Source of the DNA: an actinobacterium acAMD-2
GTDB lineage: Bacteria > Actinomycetota > Actinomycetes > UBA12327
Length of the DNA: 18,315 nucleotides
Assembly (NCBI GenBank): GCA_000754455.1
Contig: JNSE01000008.1
Coordinates: forward strand, 1-18,315
Reading direction: 5' to 3'
This document shows, piece by piece, positions 1 to 6,587 of this stretch; the stretch's first letter is position 1, and each line of letters starts with the position of its first letter. A program made the translations under genes and the position numbers. Under the pieces are notes generated by a model. That model saw only the letters and a program-made list of their open reading frames with translations. It did no database searches and had not been told where the DNA came from.

Positions 1-86
1 TGCAGTTGCGCGGCAACGTCTCGGGCTACCGCGAGGTGCCCAAGGTGTGGTGGATCGAAGGTGCCACCCAACACCCCAATACGCAT
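1..86 (-). CDS. nadD: Nicotinate-nucleotide adenylyltransferase, N-terminal fragment (runs off the left edge)
   Basis: Only the first 28 codons are in the window. They begin MRIGVLGGTFDPPHLGHLAV, which contains the nucleotidyltransferase signature GGTFDPxHxGH at residues 7-17. The two histidines (H14 and H17) bind the ATP phosphates in this family. NadD transfers AMP from ATP to nicotinate mononucleotide to give deamido-NAD in the cytosolic NAD pathway. The ATG at 86 is the natural start because the signature normally sits within the first ten or so residues. The gene lies 10 bases after a small membrane-protein gene and downstream of proA, an order that is common in Actinobacteria and supports nadD over other HxGH enzymes such as CoaD. 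The rest of the enzyme is outside the window. Confidence 0.9.
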   Translation of the reverse strand, partial: MRIGVLGGTFDPPHLGHLAVARDVAAQL

Positions 87-96
87 GAGCGCGCGA

Positions 97-234
97 TTAG
101 CGATCGGGGTTGATTCGAGTCACCAGGTACAGGGCAAGAAGCAAAACGCCAAGGCCGACGAGGCCAAACCCAACGGGCGACAACGGAAAGGACTTCTCCG
201 CCCCTTCGGAGGCTTGCGCCAAAATCGACACCAT
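97..234 (-). CDS. 45-residue single-span membrane protein between proA and nadD
   Basis: This ORF runs from ATG at 234 to TAA at 97-99. It has a polar, acidic N-terminus (MVSILAQASEGAEKSFPLSP), one hydrophobic stretch at about residues 20-38, and a short positively charged end (TRINPDR). An AGGGAG ribosome binding site lies 6 bases before the ATG, which argues that it is translated. It sits 46 bases after proA and 10 bases before nadD, on the same strand. From memory, a small protein with a charged N-terminus and one membrane span occurs at this position in other Actinobacteria, which makes a chance ORF less likely. The charge pattern suggests an outside N-terminus and an inside C-terminus. 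Function is unknown; a role in proline or NAD metabolism would be guesswork from position. Confidence 0.72.
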   Translation of the reverse strand: MVSILAQASEGAEKSFPLSPVGFGLVGLGVLLLALYLVTRINPDR

Positions 235-280
235 GGAGAACTCCCTAGATAAGAACGTGTTGTCAGGTCAGTCTAAACAA

Positions 281-1555
281 CTAGCCACGGATATGGCCGT
301 CACCGGTCACGACAAATTTCGTTGAAGTCAGTTCCGCAAGACCCATAGGACCGCGAGCATGCAATTTCTGGGTCGAAATGCCAATTTCCGCGCCAAAACC
401 AAACTCACCACCATCGGTGAATCGAGTAGAGGCATTGACCATCACGGCCGCCGAATCCACTTGAGCCACGAAGTACTGCGTCGCGGTGAAGCTATCGCTG
501 ACGATGGCTTCGGTGTGGCCGCTGGTGTACCGGCGAATGTGGCTGATCGCTTCGTCAATGGACTTCACGACGCCTGCTGCCAGATCCAGTGAGTAATACT
601 CAGCAAACCAGTCATCTTCGGTCGCAGGCGCGAAATCAATGCCGACTTCTGAACAAAAGTTCGCCATGACTGCGTCCCCATGAATGGTGACGCCCTTGTC
701 CTTGAGAGCGACTAGGGCCTTGGGCAAAAATTCCGCAGCGACATCAGCATGAACCAGCAGGGTTTCCGCCGCATTGCACACACTTACGCGCTGGGTCTTG
801 GAGTTGATCAAGATATTGATGGCTTTGTCGATGTCTGCATCTGCATCCACGTAGACGTGGCAGTTACCCACGCCCGTTTCGATGACCGGCACAAGCGAAC
901 CTTCAACGACGGACTTAATCAAGCCCGCTCCCCCACGCGGAATCAACACGTCAACCAAACCGCGAGCTTGCATCAGGTGCTTCACAGATTCGTGACTGGT
1001 ACCGGGAACCAACTGGATGGCATGGCGGGGCAAACCAGCGGCCTCAAGCGCATCTTGCATGACCGCAACCAAAGCGACGTTGGTGTCATAGGCCGAGGAC
1101 GATCCACGCAGAAGCGCAGCGTTGCCAGACTTCAAGCACAAGCCAGCAGCATCGACGGTGACATTAGGGCGGGCTTCATAAATCATGCCCACTACGCCCA
1201 ATGGGACACGGAGTTGCCGGATCTGTAAACCGTTGGGGAGGGTGTAACCGCGGATGACTTCGCCAATGGGGTCCGGCAATTCGGCCACTTCACGAAGCGC
1301 GTCAGCAATGGCCTTCAAGCGATCCGGCGTAATAGTCAGTCGGTCGATTAATGCATCCGAGGTGCCATCGGCGCGCGCGCGATCTAAGTCGGTGGCATTA
1401 GCCGTCACGATGGTCGAGGCGTTAGCTTCCAGGGCATCAGCGATCGTGCGCAGAGCTGCATCCTTGACGGCACGACTAGTCGATGCCAAAGAAAACGATG
1501 CTTCACGGGCCTGCTCACATACCTGACGAATCGCCAGCAACTCACTATCGGTCAT
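281..1555 (-). CDS. proA: Gamma-glutamyl phosphate reductase (424 aa)
   Basis: ProA reduces gamma-glutamyl phosphate with NADPH to glutamate-5-semialdehyde, the second step of proline synthesis in the cytosol. The length of 424 residues is normal for the family. Family landmarks are present: the YEARPNVTVDA segment at 126-136, the catalytic cysteine C260 in QRVSVCNAAETLLV, and the C-terminal block FTDGGEFGFGAEIGISTQ followed by HARGPMGL at about 379-405. The ATG start at 1555 gives the usual N-terminus and has no Shine-Dalgarno at normal spacing, but a TAGTCT -10 box lies exactly 6 bases upstream, so the mRNA is probably leaderless. ProB, its usual partner, is 3.9 kb away behind three unrelated genes, which fits proA having its own promoter. 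Confidence 0.97.
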   Translation of the reverse strand: MTDSELLAIRQVCEQAREASFSLASTSRAVKDAALRTIADALEANASTIVTANATDLDRARADGTSDALIDRLTITPDRLKAIADALREVAELPDPIGEVIRGYTLPNGLQIRQLRVPLGVVGMIYEARPNVTVDAAGLCLKSGNAALLRGSSSAYDTNVALVAVMQDALEAAGLPRHAIQLVPGTSHESVKHLMQARGLVDVLIPRGGAGLIKSVVEGSLVPVIETGVGNCHVYVDADADIDKAINILINSKTQRVSVCNAAETLLVHADVAAEFLPKALVALKDKGVTIHGDAVMANFCSEVGIDFAPATEDDWFAEYYSLDLAAGVVKSIDEAISHIRRYTSGHTEAIVSDSFTATQYFVAQVDSAAVMVNASTRFTDGGEFGFGAEIGISTQKLHARGPMGLAELTSTKFVVTGDGHIRG

Positions 1556-1561
1556 GGGCTA

Positions 1562-1567
1562 AGACTA
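1562..1567 (-). promoter_or_regulatory. Probable -10 box of a leaderless promoter for proA
   Basis: On the minus strand the sequence before proA reads TAGTCT, then TAGCCC, then ATG. The TAnnnT hexamer 6 bases before the start codon would place transcription initiation at or next to the A of ATG, the arrangement of many actinobacterial leaderless genes. No good -35 hexamer is seen at 17-18 bases. The only purine-rich stretch, AGGTGGG, is about 14 bases from the ATG and too distant for a ribosome binding site. A promoter is expected here because proA is separated from proB. Confidence 0.5.
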
Positions 1568-1605
1568 AGCCCACCTAGACCAACGCAGGTCAGTGCCGAC
1601 GGGTG

Positions 1606-1770
1606 TTAGGAACTCACGCCTTGGCTCAACCCGCTCTGACGCATGGACCACGCCCAGATCTGATCGCGCAATTCCTGACTTTGAGCCAATTGGCTCGCAT
1701 CAACAAAGCGCCCATCTTTCCAATACCACGGAAGTACTTGATCAAGATCGGAATCGGGCCAGTGGCATCG
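1606..1770 (-). other. Out-of-frame SDR C-terminus, evidence of a single-base loss in the dehydrogenase gene
   Basis: A second minus-strand frame is open from 1770 to a TAA at 1606-1608 and overlaps the end of the 523-residue ORF. It reads through LPWYWKDGRFVDASQLAQSQ and then ELRDQIWAWSMRQSGL, which resembles the usual SDR ending in which a W/Y-rich strand and DGR precede a helix of the form ELxxxLWxxS. The ORF's own frame instead ends with RNCAIRSGRGPCVRAG, which has no SDR character. Joining the frames somewhere between about 1770 and 1727 requires a -1 shift, equivalent to one missing base. The restored protein would be about 530 residues. I see no slippery heptamer, so an indel (real or from sequencing) is more likely than programmed frameshifting. 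Confidence 0.65.
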
Positions 1771-3197
1771 TCATAAATTCCCGTGGGAATCAGTGCTCCT
1801 GGAGCCAGCGTGTTCACCGTCATGCCCGTGCCTTTGGTGCGCTCAGCCAGCTCAATCGCCGCTGATGCCACAAAGAGCTTGGAGACGTTGTACTGAACAA
1901 AGCCGGCGTTGGGGACGCGCTCTTTGCCCTTCCACAAATCTTTACCGTTGATGTCGTCCCAATTGACCTTCATGGCTTGACGGTGCGCATCAGAACTGAC
2001 AAACAACACGCGTGCCTTGGATTCCTGAAGGCGACCTAACAACAGCTGCGTGAACAAGAATCCACCCAAGTGATTGGAAGCCAAAGTGAGCTCGTCTCCA
2101 CTTGCCGTTTCCTGATACACCTCGGTGAAGATGCCCGCGTTGTTAAGCAGAACATCAATGCGTGGATAACGTGCCAAAACTTGCTCTGCACACGAACGCA
2201 CCTGCGCGGGGTCGGACAAGTCAGCCACGATGACATCGGCTGAACTACCAGTTGCCGATTCGATGGTCGCGGCATTTGCGCGAGCATTCGGATCATCTTT
2301 ATCAATGATGACAATGTGTGCTCCCTGGTCAGCCAACAAGCGAGCTGCCATCGCCCCCATTCCGTTCGCACCACCGGTAACAATCACCGTGCGACCGGAC
2401 ATATCGACAGGTTCATCGGTCGGGGACCCCATCGCTGGCCCAGTGGGGTCTACCGGGTGTGGATAACGCCAGGTCGGGAAGGGCATCGCCAGCGTGGAAC
2501 CCAGCAGGGCAAAGGCCTGAAGTGTCACCCAAATTCCGAGGTTCTCCCACATCGTGATGTAGATGGCCCCCAGGATCAGGTTCGGGTTGTGAGCAAGCAG
2601 CACCTTCTTGATGTTCCACTCGATGATGTTGTGATTCGGCGAAATGTGGATGTCCCAATACAACGCGTGCCACGTTCCGATGAAAGCCGACAGCAAGATG
2701 ATGACGGTGAAGCACGTCGCGTAGTCACTGATCAACGGATGCGAGCTCAATACATTCGTCCAGAGGCGGCGAGCCAAGATCCACACCGAGCCGAAGAACA
2801 ATCCTTCGCTCACGCCCCAGAAGATGCCAAACAGAACTGTGTCAGGAAATACGATTTTGCGGCCGTGCGGCAATGTTCCGATGGGCCAAATGATCCAGTA
2901 ACCAACAAAGACGACAATGGTCAAAACAATGGTGAACACGATCCAATAGATGTCGCTGGTTTGCCCAGGGAAAATCCACGGGTTCTCCATGATGGTGGGC
3001 ACAGTCCCTGATGCCATGGCCAATGACCAAGCGAATGAGAACGCGGCAAAGGCGCGAAGCCACGCCGCCTTGGTGTCGTACCGCCACACCAACTTGCCGC
3101 GCAGGTACGCCTTGAGCACTGCGACAAAAATCAGGCCGAGGACGAAAAAGGCAATAGCCGCAGGCCAGTTGGCTGGCTGGATCATCAAAGAGTTCAT
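1626..3197 (-). CDS. Polytopic membrane domain fused to a short-chain dehydrogenase (C-terminus probably frameshifted)
   Basis: The ORF encodes 523 residues. About residues 1-245 form a membrane domain with some six hydrophobic spans (roughly 12-30, 46-64, 83-105, 118-140, 160-180 and 206-236). This part carries clustered histidines H177, H184 and H189 in the stretch WHALYWDIHISPNHN. A Pro-rich linker (about 241-265) leads to a classical NAD(P)-dependent SDR. The SDR shows TGGANGMG (274-281), an Asp at the end of beta-2 (VIIDKDD), NNAG (352-355), N375, VSS (400-402) and YNVSK with catalytic Y436 and K440. An oxidoreductase on a lipid or other hydrophobic substrate at the membrane is inferred; the substrate is unknown. 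The last 30 or so residues do not look like an SDR, whereas another frame ending at 1606 does (see the separate entry). The ATG at 3197 lacks a strong ribosome binding site, and the ATG four codons later is an alternative start. Confidence 0.8.
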   Translation of the reverse strand: MNSLMIQPANWPAAIAFFVLGLIFVAVLKAYLRGKLVWRYDTKAAWLRAFAAFSFAWSLAMASGTVPTIMENPWIFPGQTSDIYWIVFTIVLTIVVFVGYWIIWPIGTLPHGRKIVFPDTVLFGIFWGVSEGLFFGSVWILARRLWTNVLSSHPLISDYATCFTVIILLSAFIGTWHALYWDIHISPNHNIIEWNIKKVLLAHNPNLILGAIYITMWENLGIWVTLQAFALLGSTLAMPFPTWRYPHPVDPTGPAMGSPTDEPVDMSGRTVIVTGGANGMGAMAARLLADQGAHIVIIDKDDPNARANAATIESATGSSADVIVADLSDPAQVRSCAEQVLARYPRIDVLLNNAGIFTEVYQETASGDELTLASNHLGGFLFTQLLLGRLQESKARVLFVSSDAHRQAMKVNWDDINGKDLWKGKERVPNAGFVQYNVSKLFVASAAIELAERTKGTGMTVNTLAPGALIPTGIYDDATGPIPILIKYFRGIGKMGALLMRANWLKVRNCAIRSGRGPCVRAG

Positions 3198-3238
3198 CCC
3201 GACATCGTGCCGTGTTTGTGGTCAAAAGGTTGAACATT

Positions 3239-3252
3239 TCACCTAGTGGTGA
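3239..3252. promoter_or_regulatory. Short palindrome upstream of the membrane-SDR gene
   Basis: The 94-base gap between the surface-protein gene and the SDR fusion contains TCACC-TAGT-GGTGA, perfect 5-base arms around a 4-base centre, about 42 bases before the SDR start codon. It could be an operator for a dimeric regulator, but arms this short can occur by chance and no clear -35/-10 pair accompanies it. Confidence 0.2.
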
Positions 3253-3291
3253 CACCTGGCATTGCGCATAGCCATGAACCATGCGGTAGTC

Positions 3292-3885
3292 CTACGCCGA
3301 CAGGCGCCTGCGTCGCACGAGCCACCATCCGCCGGCCACCAAACACACACCCAGCAGGAACGTCAGCTGAATCGAACTAGCACCCGAATCAGCGAGAGAG
3401 GCATCTGTACTTGAGGTGATCGCTGTAGGAGTTGGTGTTGGGTCACCGCCACCAGCCGACGTTCCGAAGTCAATAACTTCCGTCAAGGCTCGCGTCTGAC
3501 CCGACGGAGCATCACCCAAAAGAACAAAATACATAGCATCCGGAAGTGGGGCACTCAACGGCGGGAGCACCGTCGAATCAACCGGAACAACGATGTCTCC
3601 ACTGCTGCCCGATGTTCCCTTCCAGGTCAACTGCGCATCTGGATAGACACACATTCCAACTGGTGTGATGGGAGCGAAACCATCTTTGAGCACCACCGCC
3701 CCCTCATCGCCTGGTATCTCAGCGCCCAGTCGCTCCGTTGACTGCGGGCGCTCGACTGGACAATCACCGCCTTCGTACTTGGCTAAAACTGCAGCTGCGA
3801 CAGGTCCGCCGATTACGAGTGCAGCACTGGTTGTGAACGCCACGACTAGCAACAGCCGTGCCAAGGCTCTCACCCGTGAATTCAT
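3292..3885 (-). CDS. Secreted surface protein with a C-terminal membrane anchor and LAxSG sorting-like motif (197 aa)
   Basis: I do not recognise the family. From the ATG at 3885 the protein starts with a signal peptide (MNSRVRALAR, then a hydrophobic core, with probable cleavage near residues 30-35). A small extracellular domain of about 110 residues follows, holding two cysteines (C42 and C79) that could form a disulfide. A Pro/Thr linker (PTPTPT, about 148-155) and LADSGAS (164-170) come next, then one hydrophobic span (about 172-190) and a RRRR tail (191-194). This layout matches a cell-wall sorting signal. LAxTG is recognised by class E sortases in Actinobacteria, but here the Thr is replaced by Ser. 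The start was chosen for its ribosome binding site and for placing the signal peptide at the N-terminus; the longer ORF from 4011 would overlap the protease gene. The gene lies 31 bases downstream of the protease gene and is probably cotranscribed with it. Confidence 0.72.
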   Translation of the reverse strand: MNSRVRALARLLLVVAFTTSAALVIGGPVAAAVLAKYEGGDCPVERPQSTERLGAEIPGDEGAVVLKDGFAPITPVGMCVYPDAQLTWKGTSGSSGDIVVPVDSTVLPPLSAPLPDAMYFVLLGDAPSGQTRALTEVIDFGTSAGGGDPTPTPTAITSSTDASLADSGASSIQLTFLLGVCLVAGGWWLVRRRRLSA

Positions 3886-3887
3886 TT

Positions 3888-3895
3888 CCCTCTCC
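3888..3895 (-). promoter_or_regulatory. Ribosome binding site fixing the surface-protein start
   Basis: The minus strand reads GGAGAGGGAA immediately before the ATG at 3885. This strong purine-rich site supports that start over the upstream in-frame ATGs at 3912 and 4011. Confidence 0.6.
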
Positions 3896-3916
3896 GACGA
3901 TGATCGATTCATGCCG

Positions 3917-5323
3917 TTACCGTTGCAACAAGATCGAGGATGCGAAAAGTCGTTCAGCCTTCGCCACCGGCGTGAAATAGACCGTGCAGTGAGCGTCGTC
4001 GCTGATGCCACTGATCACACCTACCGCGCGCACTCCGCCCTTTTGCCCATTAGGTCCAGTGACATACCTGAAGACCGCGCCGCCAGAATCCCCATGGTTG
4101 GAACAGCGGCCATCGGCTTTTGTCACCCTCGTTAATCCTTTGAGCAGGTGAATGTTGTTCCACGAGGGCTTCTTGAGGCATTCCTCGTTGTCGCAATAAA
4201 GCACTGACACGTTGGGCTCCGTGACCCAGAGACCGCAATAAGTCGGGGTCGTTTGACCAGCAGCACATAACGACGCATCTCCACTGATGAGCGGCTTTGT
4301 CTGCTTGTAATACACCGGAGCGCGCTTCGTGTTGGACACCCAAATCCATGGCTGCGCTCGACGAACCTTGAGGACAGAGATGTCACCGGCGTAATCACCA
4401 ACGGATGCATACTCAACGGTTCCAGGGCCACACGTCCATAAGCGATGTGCGGGCTGACTACTTGCACACAAGCTATCGCGATACCCCACGTTGGTTCCCA
4501 CGTAATAAGTGAACTTTACGTGCGCGGCATCTACTGCGTCGTACGCAATGGGGTTGGACTGGAAGGGCAGACTTGCGCTCCACCCCGTCCCAGTCCAAGC
4601 GCCCTCCCAACCCTCAGTGCAATGGGCCGCAGTGAGTTGGAAGTACTTGCCTGTTGACGCCTGATGCATTCCAAACGCGGTGGTGCACTGCTTACGCTTC
4701 TTACTTCCGGGAGCAGCACTTAATTGAATACTCGTTGCCCCCGCTATGGGAAATACATCTCGATGATTATCCAGACCATCTGCCGTTTGAGGCATGTGGC
4801 CAGGCGCCACGAAAAAGATGTCTGAGGGCAGTCGTCGAGCTACTGCGCGCTCCGCCTCCGCCATTCGCTCGGGTATGGCGAGGACTTCTACATTTCCGGT
4901 TTGCTCATCAAGTCCCAGCGAAGCAATTCCGTTTTCGACCATGAATCGCGCATCATCAACCTTGGCCAGGGCCGCCAATTGCTCTTCGTGGGTATACAGC
5001 CGATCGGCAACAACGTGATGCTTGATATCGGCCAACAACAATTCAATGGGAGCAGTATTTGCTCCTTCGCTTAAGCGAACCTGAAAAACTTGATCTTGGT
5101 CAATCCATGCACCTGAGTAGGTCGGCTCTTGACGAATTCGCTCCAAGAGCAGAGAGGACTGAGCATTTGATCCCGCAGCCCCATCCCGCGATGAGATGGG
5201 ATCAAGCCTTTGTGATTGCCCAAACCACAAGATAGCGATCGCACCGAGAACAGCGATAGCCAAACCCACGATGGCCAGCCCCCACCGCTGACGCGACATG
5301 TGCCGTGCTTCCGACTGCTCCAT
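3917..5323 (-). CDS. Membrane-anchored or secreted trypsin-like (S1 family) serine protease with an N-terminal prodomain
   Basis: The 468-residue protein has a short cytoplasmic N-terminus, a hydrophobic segment (about 15-34) acting as signal peptide or anchor, and a region at about 55-190 that resembles the prodomain of streptogrisin-type proteases. The chymotrypsin-fold catalytic domain follows. The triad is readable: H234 in LTAAHC, D314 in GDISVL, and S413 in GDSGG. Paired cysteines around the active site (for example C213 with C235) fit extracellular folding. It should cleave proteins outside the membrane; substrates are unknown. GGAG is only 1 base before the first ATG, while GGAAG lies 8 bases before the in-frame ATG at 5299 (residue 9), so the true start may be 5299. 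It heads a two-gene unit with the small surface protein 31 bases downstream, suggesting a common job at the cell surface. Neither gene belongs to the usual proBA neighbourhood. Confidence 0.88.
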   Translation of the reverse strand: MEQSEARHMSRQRWGLAIVGLAIAVLGAIAILWFGQSQRLDPISSRDGAAGSNAQSSLLLERIRQEPTYSGAWIDQDQVFQVRLSEGANTAPIELLLADIKHHVVADRLYTHEEQLAALAKVDDARFMVENGIASLGLDEQTGNVEVLAIPERMAEAERAVARRLPSDIFFVAPGHMPQTADGLDNHRDVFPIAGATSIQLSAAPGSKKRKQCTTAFGMHQASTGKYFQLTAAHCTEGWEGAWTGTGWSASLPFQSNPIAYDAVDAAHVKFTYYVGTNVGYRDSLCASSQPAHRLWTCGPGTVEYASVGDYAGDISVLKVRRAQPWIWVSNTKRAPVYYKQTKPLISGDASLCAAGQTTPTYCGLWVTEPNVSVLYCDNEECLKKPSWNNIHLLKGLTRVTKADGRCSNHGDSGGAVFRYVTGPNGQKGGVRAVGVISGISDDAHCTVYFTPVAKAERLFASSILLQR

Positions 5324-5354
5324 GCTCCACCCGTGTCTGCAAGTATTAATCAGC

Positions 5355-5368
5355 GCCTGACATCAGGC
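5355..5368. promoter_or_regulatory. Inverted repeat upstream of the protease gene, possible operator
   Basis: The 139-base gap between proB and the protease gene contains GCCTGA-CA-TCAGGC, perfect 6-base arms with a 2-base centre. On the minus strand it lies just upstream of a TAATAC sequence that could be a -10 box about 25 bases before the protease start codon. A regulator binding here would overlap the promoter. No convincing -35 hexamer is visible, and the assignment is tentative. Nothing else is apparent in this gap. Confidence 0.3.
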
Positions 5369-5462
5369 ACTTAGCCACAGAATCCCTGATCAACCAGTTC
5401 GGGTATAGGGCCTTACGACTAGTCAATGGTCACGAATGCACCATCGATCAGGACTTAAGTCA

Positions 5463-6587
5463 CTAGTCCGACAAAAGGACTAAATCATCCCGGTGAACGA
5501 GTTCGCGGCCATAACCCTCACCGAGTTCGGTCGCGATTTCAGCGATTGAACGCCCCAAGAGGGCCGGAATCTCATGCGCGTCATAGGCCACTAGACCTCG
5601 AGCGATCACTTCGCCATTTGCAGTTACCAGTTCGACGGGGTCACCAGCCTCAAATTCGCCCACAACGCCGGTCACCCCAGCGGGCAAGAGCGATGATCCA
5701 GAATTCACAATCGCGTTGACCGCTCCAGCATCCAAAATGAGTTGGCCGCGAGCATCCGTGGCGTGCGCCAGCCACAGTAACCGGGTTGCGCGCCGCTGCC
5801 CGGAGGCATGAAAGTACGTTCCATCTGTACTTCCGGCCAACACCTCCTTGACCTTGACCGCACTGGCCAAAACGACGGGAATCCCGGCGCTGGTAGCCAA
5901 CCTCGCGGCCTCAACCTTGGTGACCATTCCCCCTGAACCGACTCCGCGTGATCCCACTCCCCCGAGCTCAACAGAATCTAAGGCGGCCGCATCGACCACG
6001 TCCGAGATCAGTTGCGCTCCGGGCGTGCTGGGATCGGCGTCATACAGGCCATCGACGTCCGAAAGCAAAATCAAGGCATCGGCTTGCACCAAGTGAGCCA
6101 CCAGGGCAGCCAAACGATCGTTGTCCCCAAAGCGAATCTCGTCAGTGGCCACCGTGTCGTTTTCATTCACAACGGGGATCGCACCCACTTCAAGAAGGCG
6201 GTTCAAGGTGCGTTGAGCGTTCTTGTAATGCGCCCGGCGGCCCACATCATCAACCGTGAGCAGAACCTGCCCAACCGTAAAACCAGCTTCGGCGAAAGCG
6301 TCGGTGTAGCGGTGAACCAAGAGTCCTTGTCCCACACTGGCCGCTGCCTGCTGCGTAGCCAAATCCTTCGGGCGTTCACTTAGGCCAAGGGGTGCTAATC
6401 CGGCCGCAATCGCACCGGATGACACCAAGACCACTTCAGTTCCGGATTGGCGCACACTCACGAGGGCTTGAACTAAGTCCTGAACCGCGGCGACATTGAG
6501 CCCGCCCTGCGCAGAAGTAATCGATGACGAACCGATTTTGACCACAATGCGCTTAGCGCTCGTGACAAAACCGCGATCCGAACTCAC
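5463..6587 (-). CDS. proB: Glutamate 5-kinase with PUA domain (374 aa)
   Basis: ProB phosphorylates glutamate with ATP to gamma-glutamyl phosphate, the first and feedback-controlled step of proline synthesis. The amino-acid-kinase domain (about 1-265) shows VVKIGSSS with K17, VSSGAIAAG (55-63), NENDTV (141-146), FGDNDRLAALVA (153-164), LLSDVDGLYDADP (174-186) and GSGGMVTK (217-224). A C-terminal PUA domain (about 281-357) is present, as in most bacterial ProB proteins. Start is GTG at 6587; its GTGA overlaps the obgE stop by 4 bases, and GGAGGG lies 3 bases upstream, so translation is probably coupled to obgE. Its product is passed on by ProA, whose gene lies about 3.9 kb further on rather than adjacent. 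Confidence 0.97.
   Translation of the reverse strand: MSSDRGFVTSAKRIVVKIGSSSITSAQGGLNVAAVQDLVQALVSVRQSGTEVVLVSSGAIAAGLAPLGLSERPKDLATQQAAASVGQGLLVHRYTDAFAEAGFTVGQVLLTVDDVGRRAHYKNAQRTLNRLLEVGAIPVVNENDTVATDEIRFGDNDRLAALVAHLVQADALILLSDVDGLYDADPSTPGAQLISDVVDAAALDSVELGGVGSRGVGSGGMVTKVEAARLATSAGIPVVLASAVKVKEVLAGSTDGTYFHASGQRRATRLLWLAHATDARGQLILDAGAVNAIVNSGSSLLPAGVTGVVGEFEAGDPVELVTANGEVIARGLVAYDAHEIPALLGRSIAEIATELGEGYGRELVHRDDLVLLSD

Noticed and set aside
1727..1770. Programmed -1 frameshifting in the SDR gene
   Set aside because: No X XXY YYZ slippery heptamer and no obvious downstream structure; a one-base indel is simpler.
2316..3011. 231-residue plus-strand ORF
   Set aside because: It is antisense to the membrane-SDR fusion, with histidine/arginine-rich random-looking sequence typical of a shadow frame.
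3886..4011. 42-residue N-terminal extension of the surface protein
   Set aside because: It would overlap the protease gene and bury the signal peptide; the ATG at 3885 has a strong ribosome binding site and gives a normal signal peptide.
5400..5450. TTGACT and TATACC on the minus strand as a protease promoter
   Set aside because: The spacing is only 13 bases, too short for a sigma-70 type promoter.
5445..5480. Weak inverted repeat GGACT/AGTCC at the proB end as a terminator
   Set aside because: There are only 5 base pairs, a 9-base loop and no T-run.
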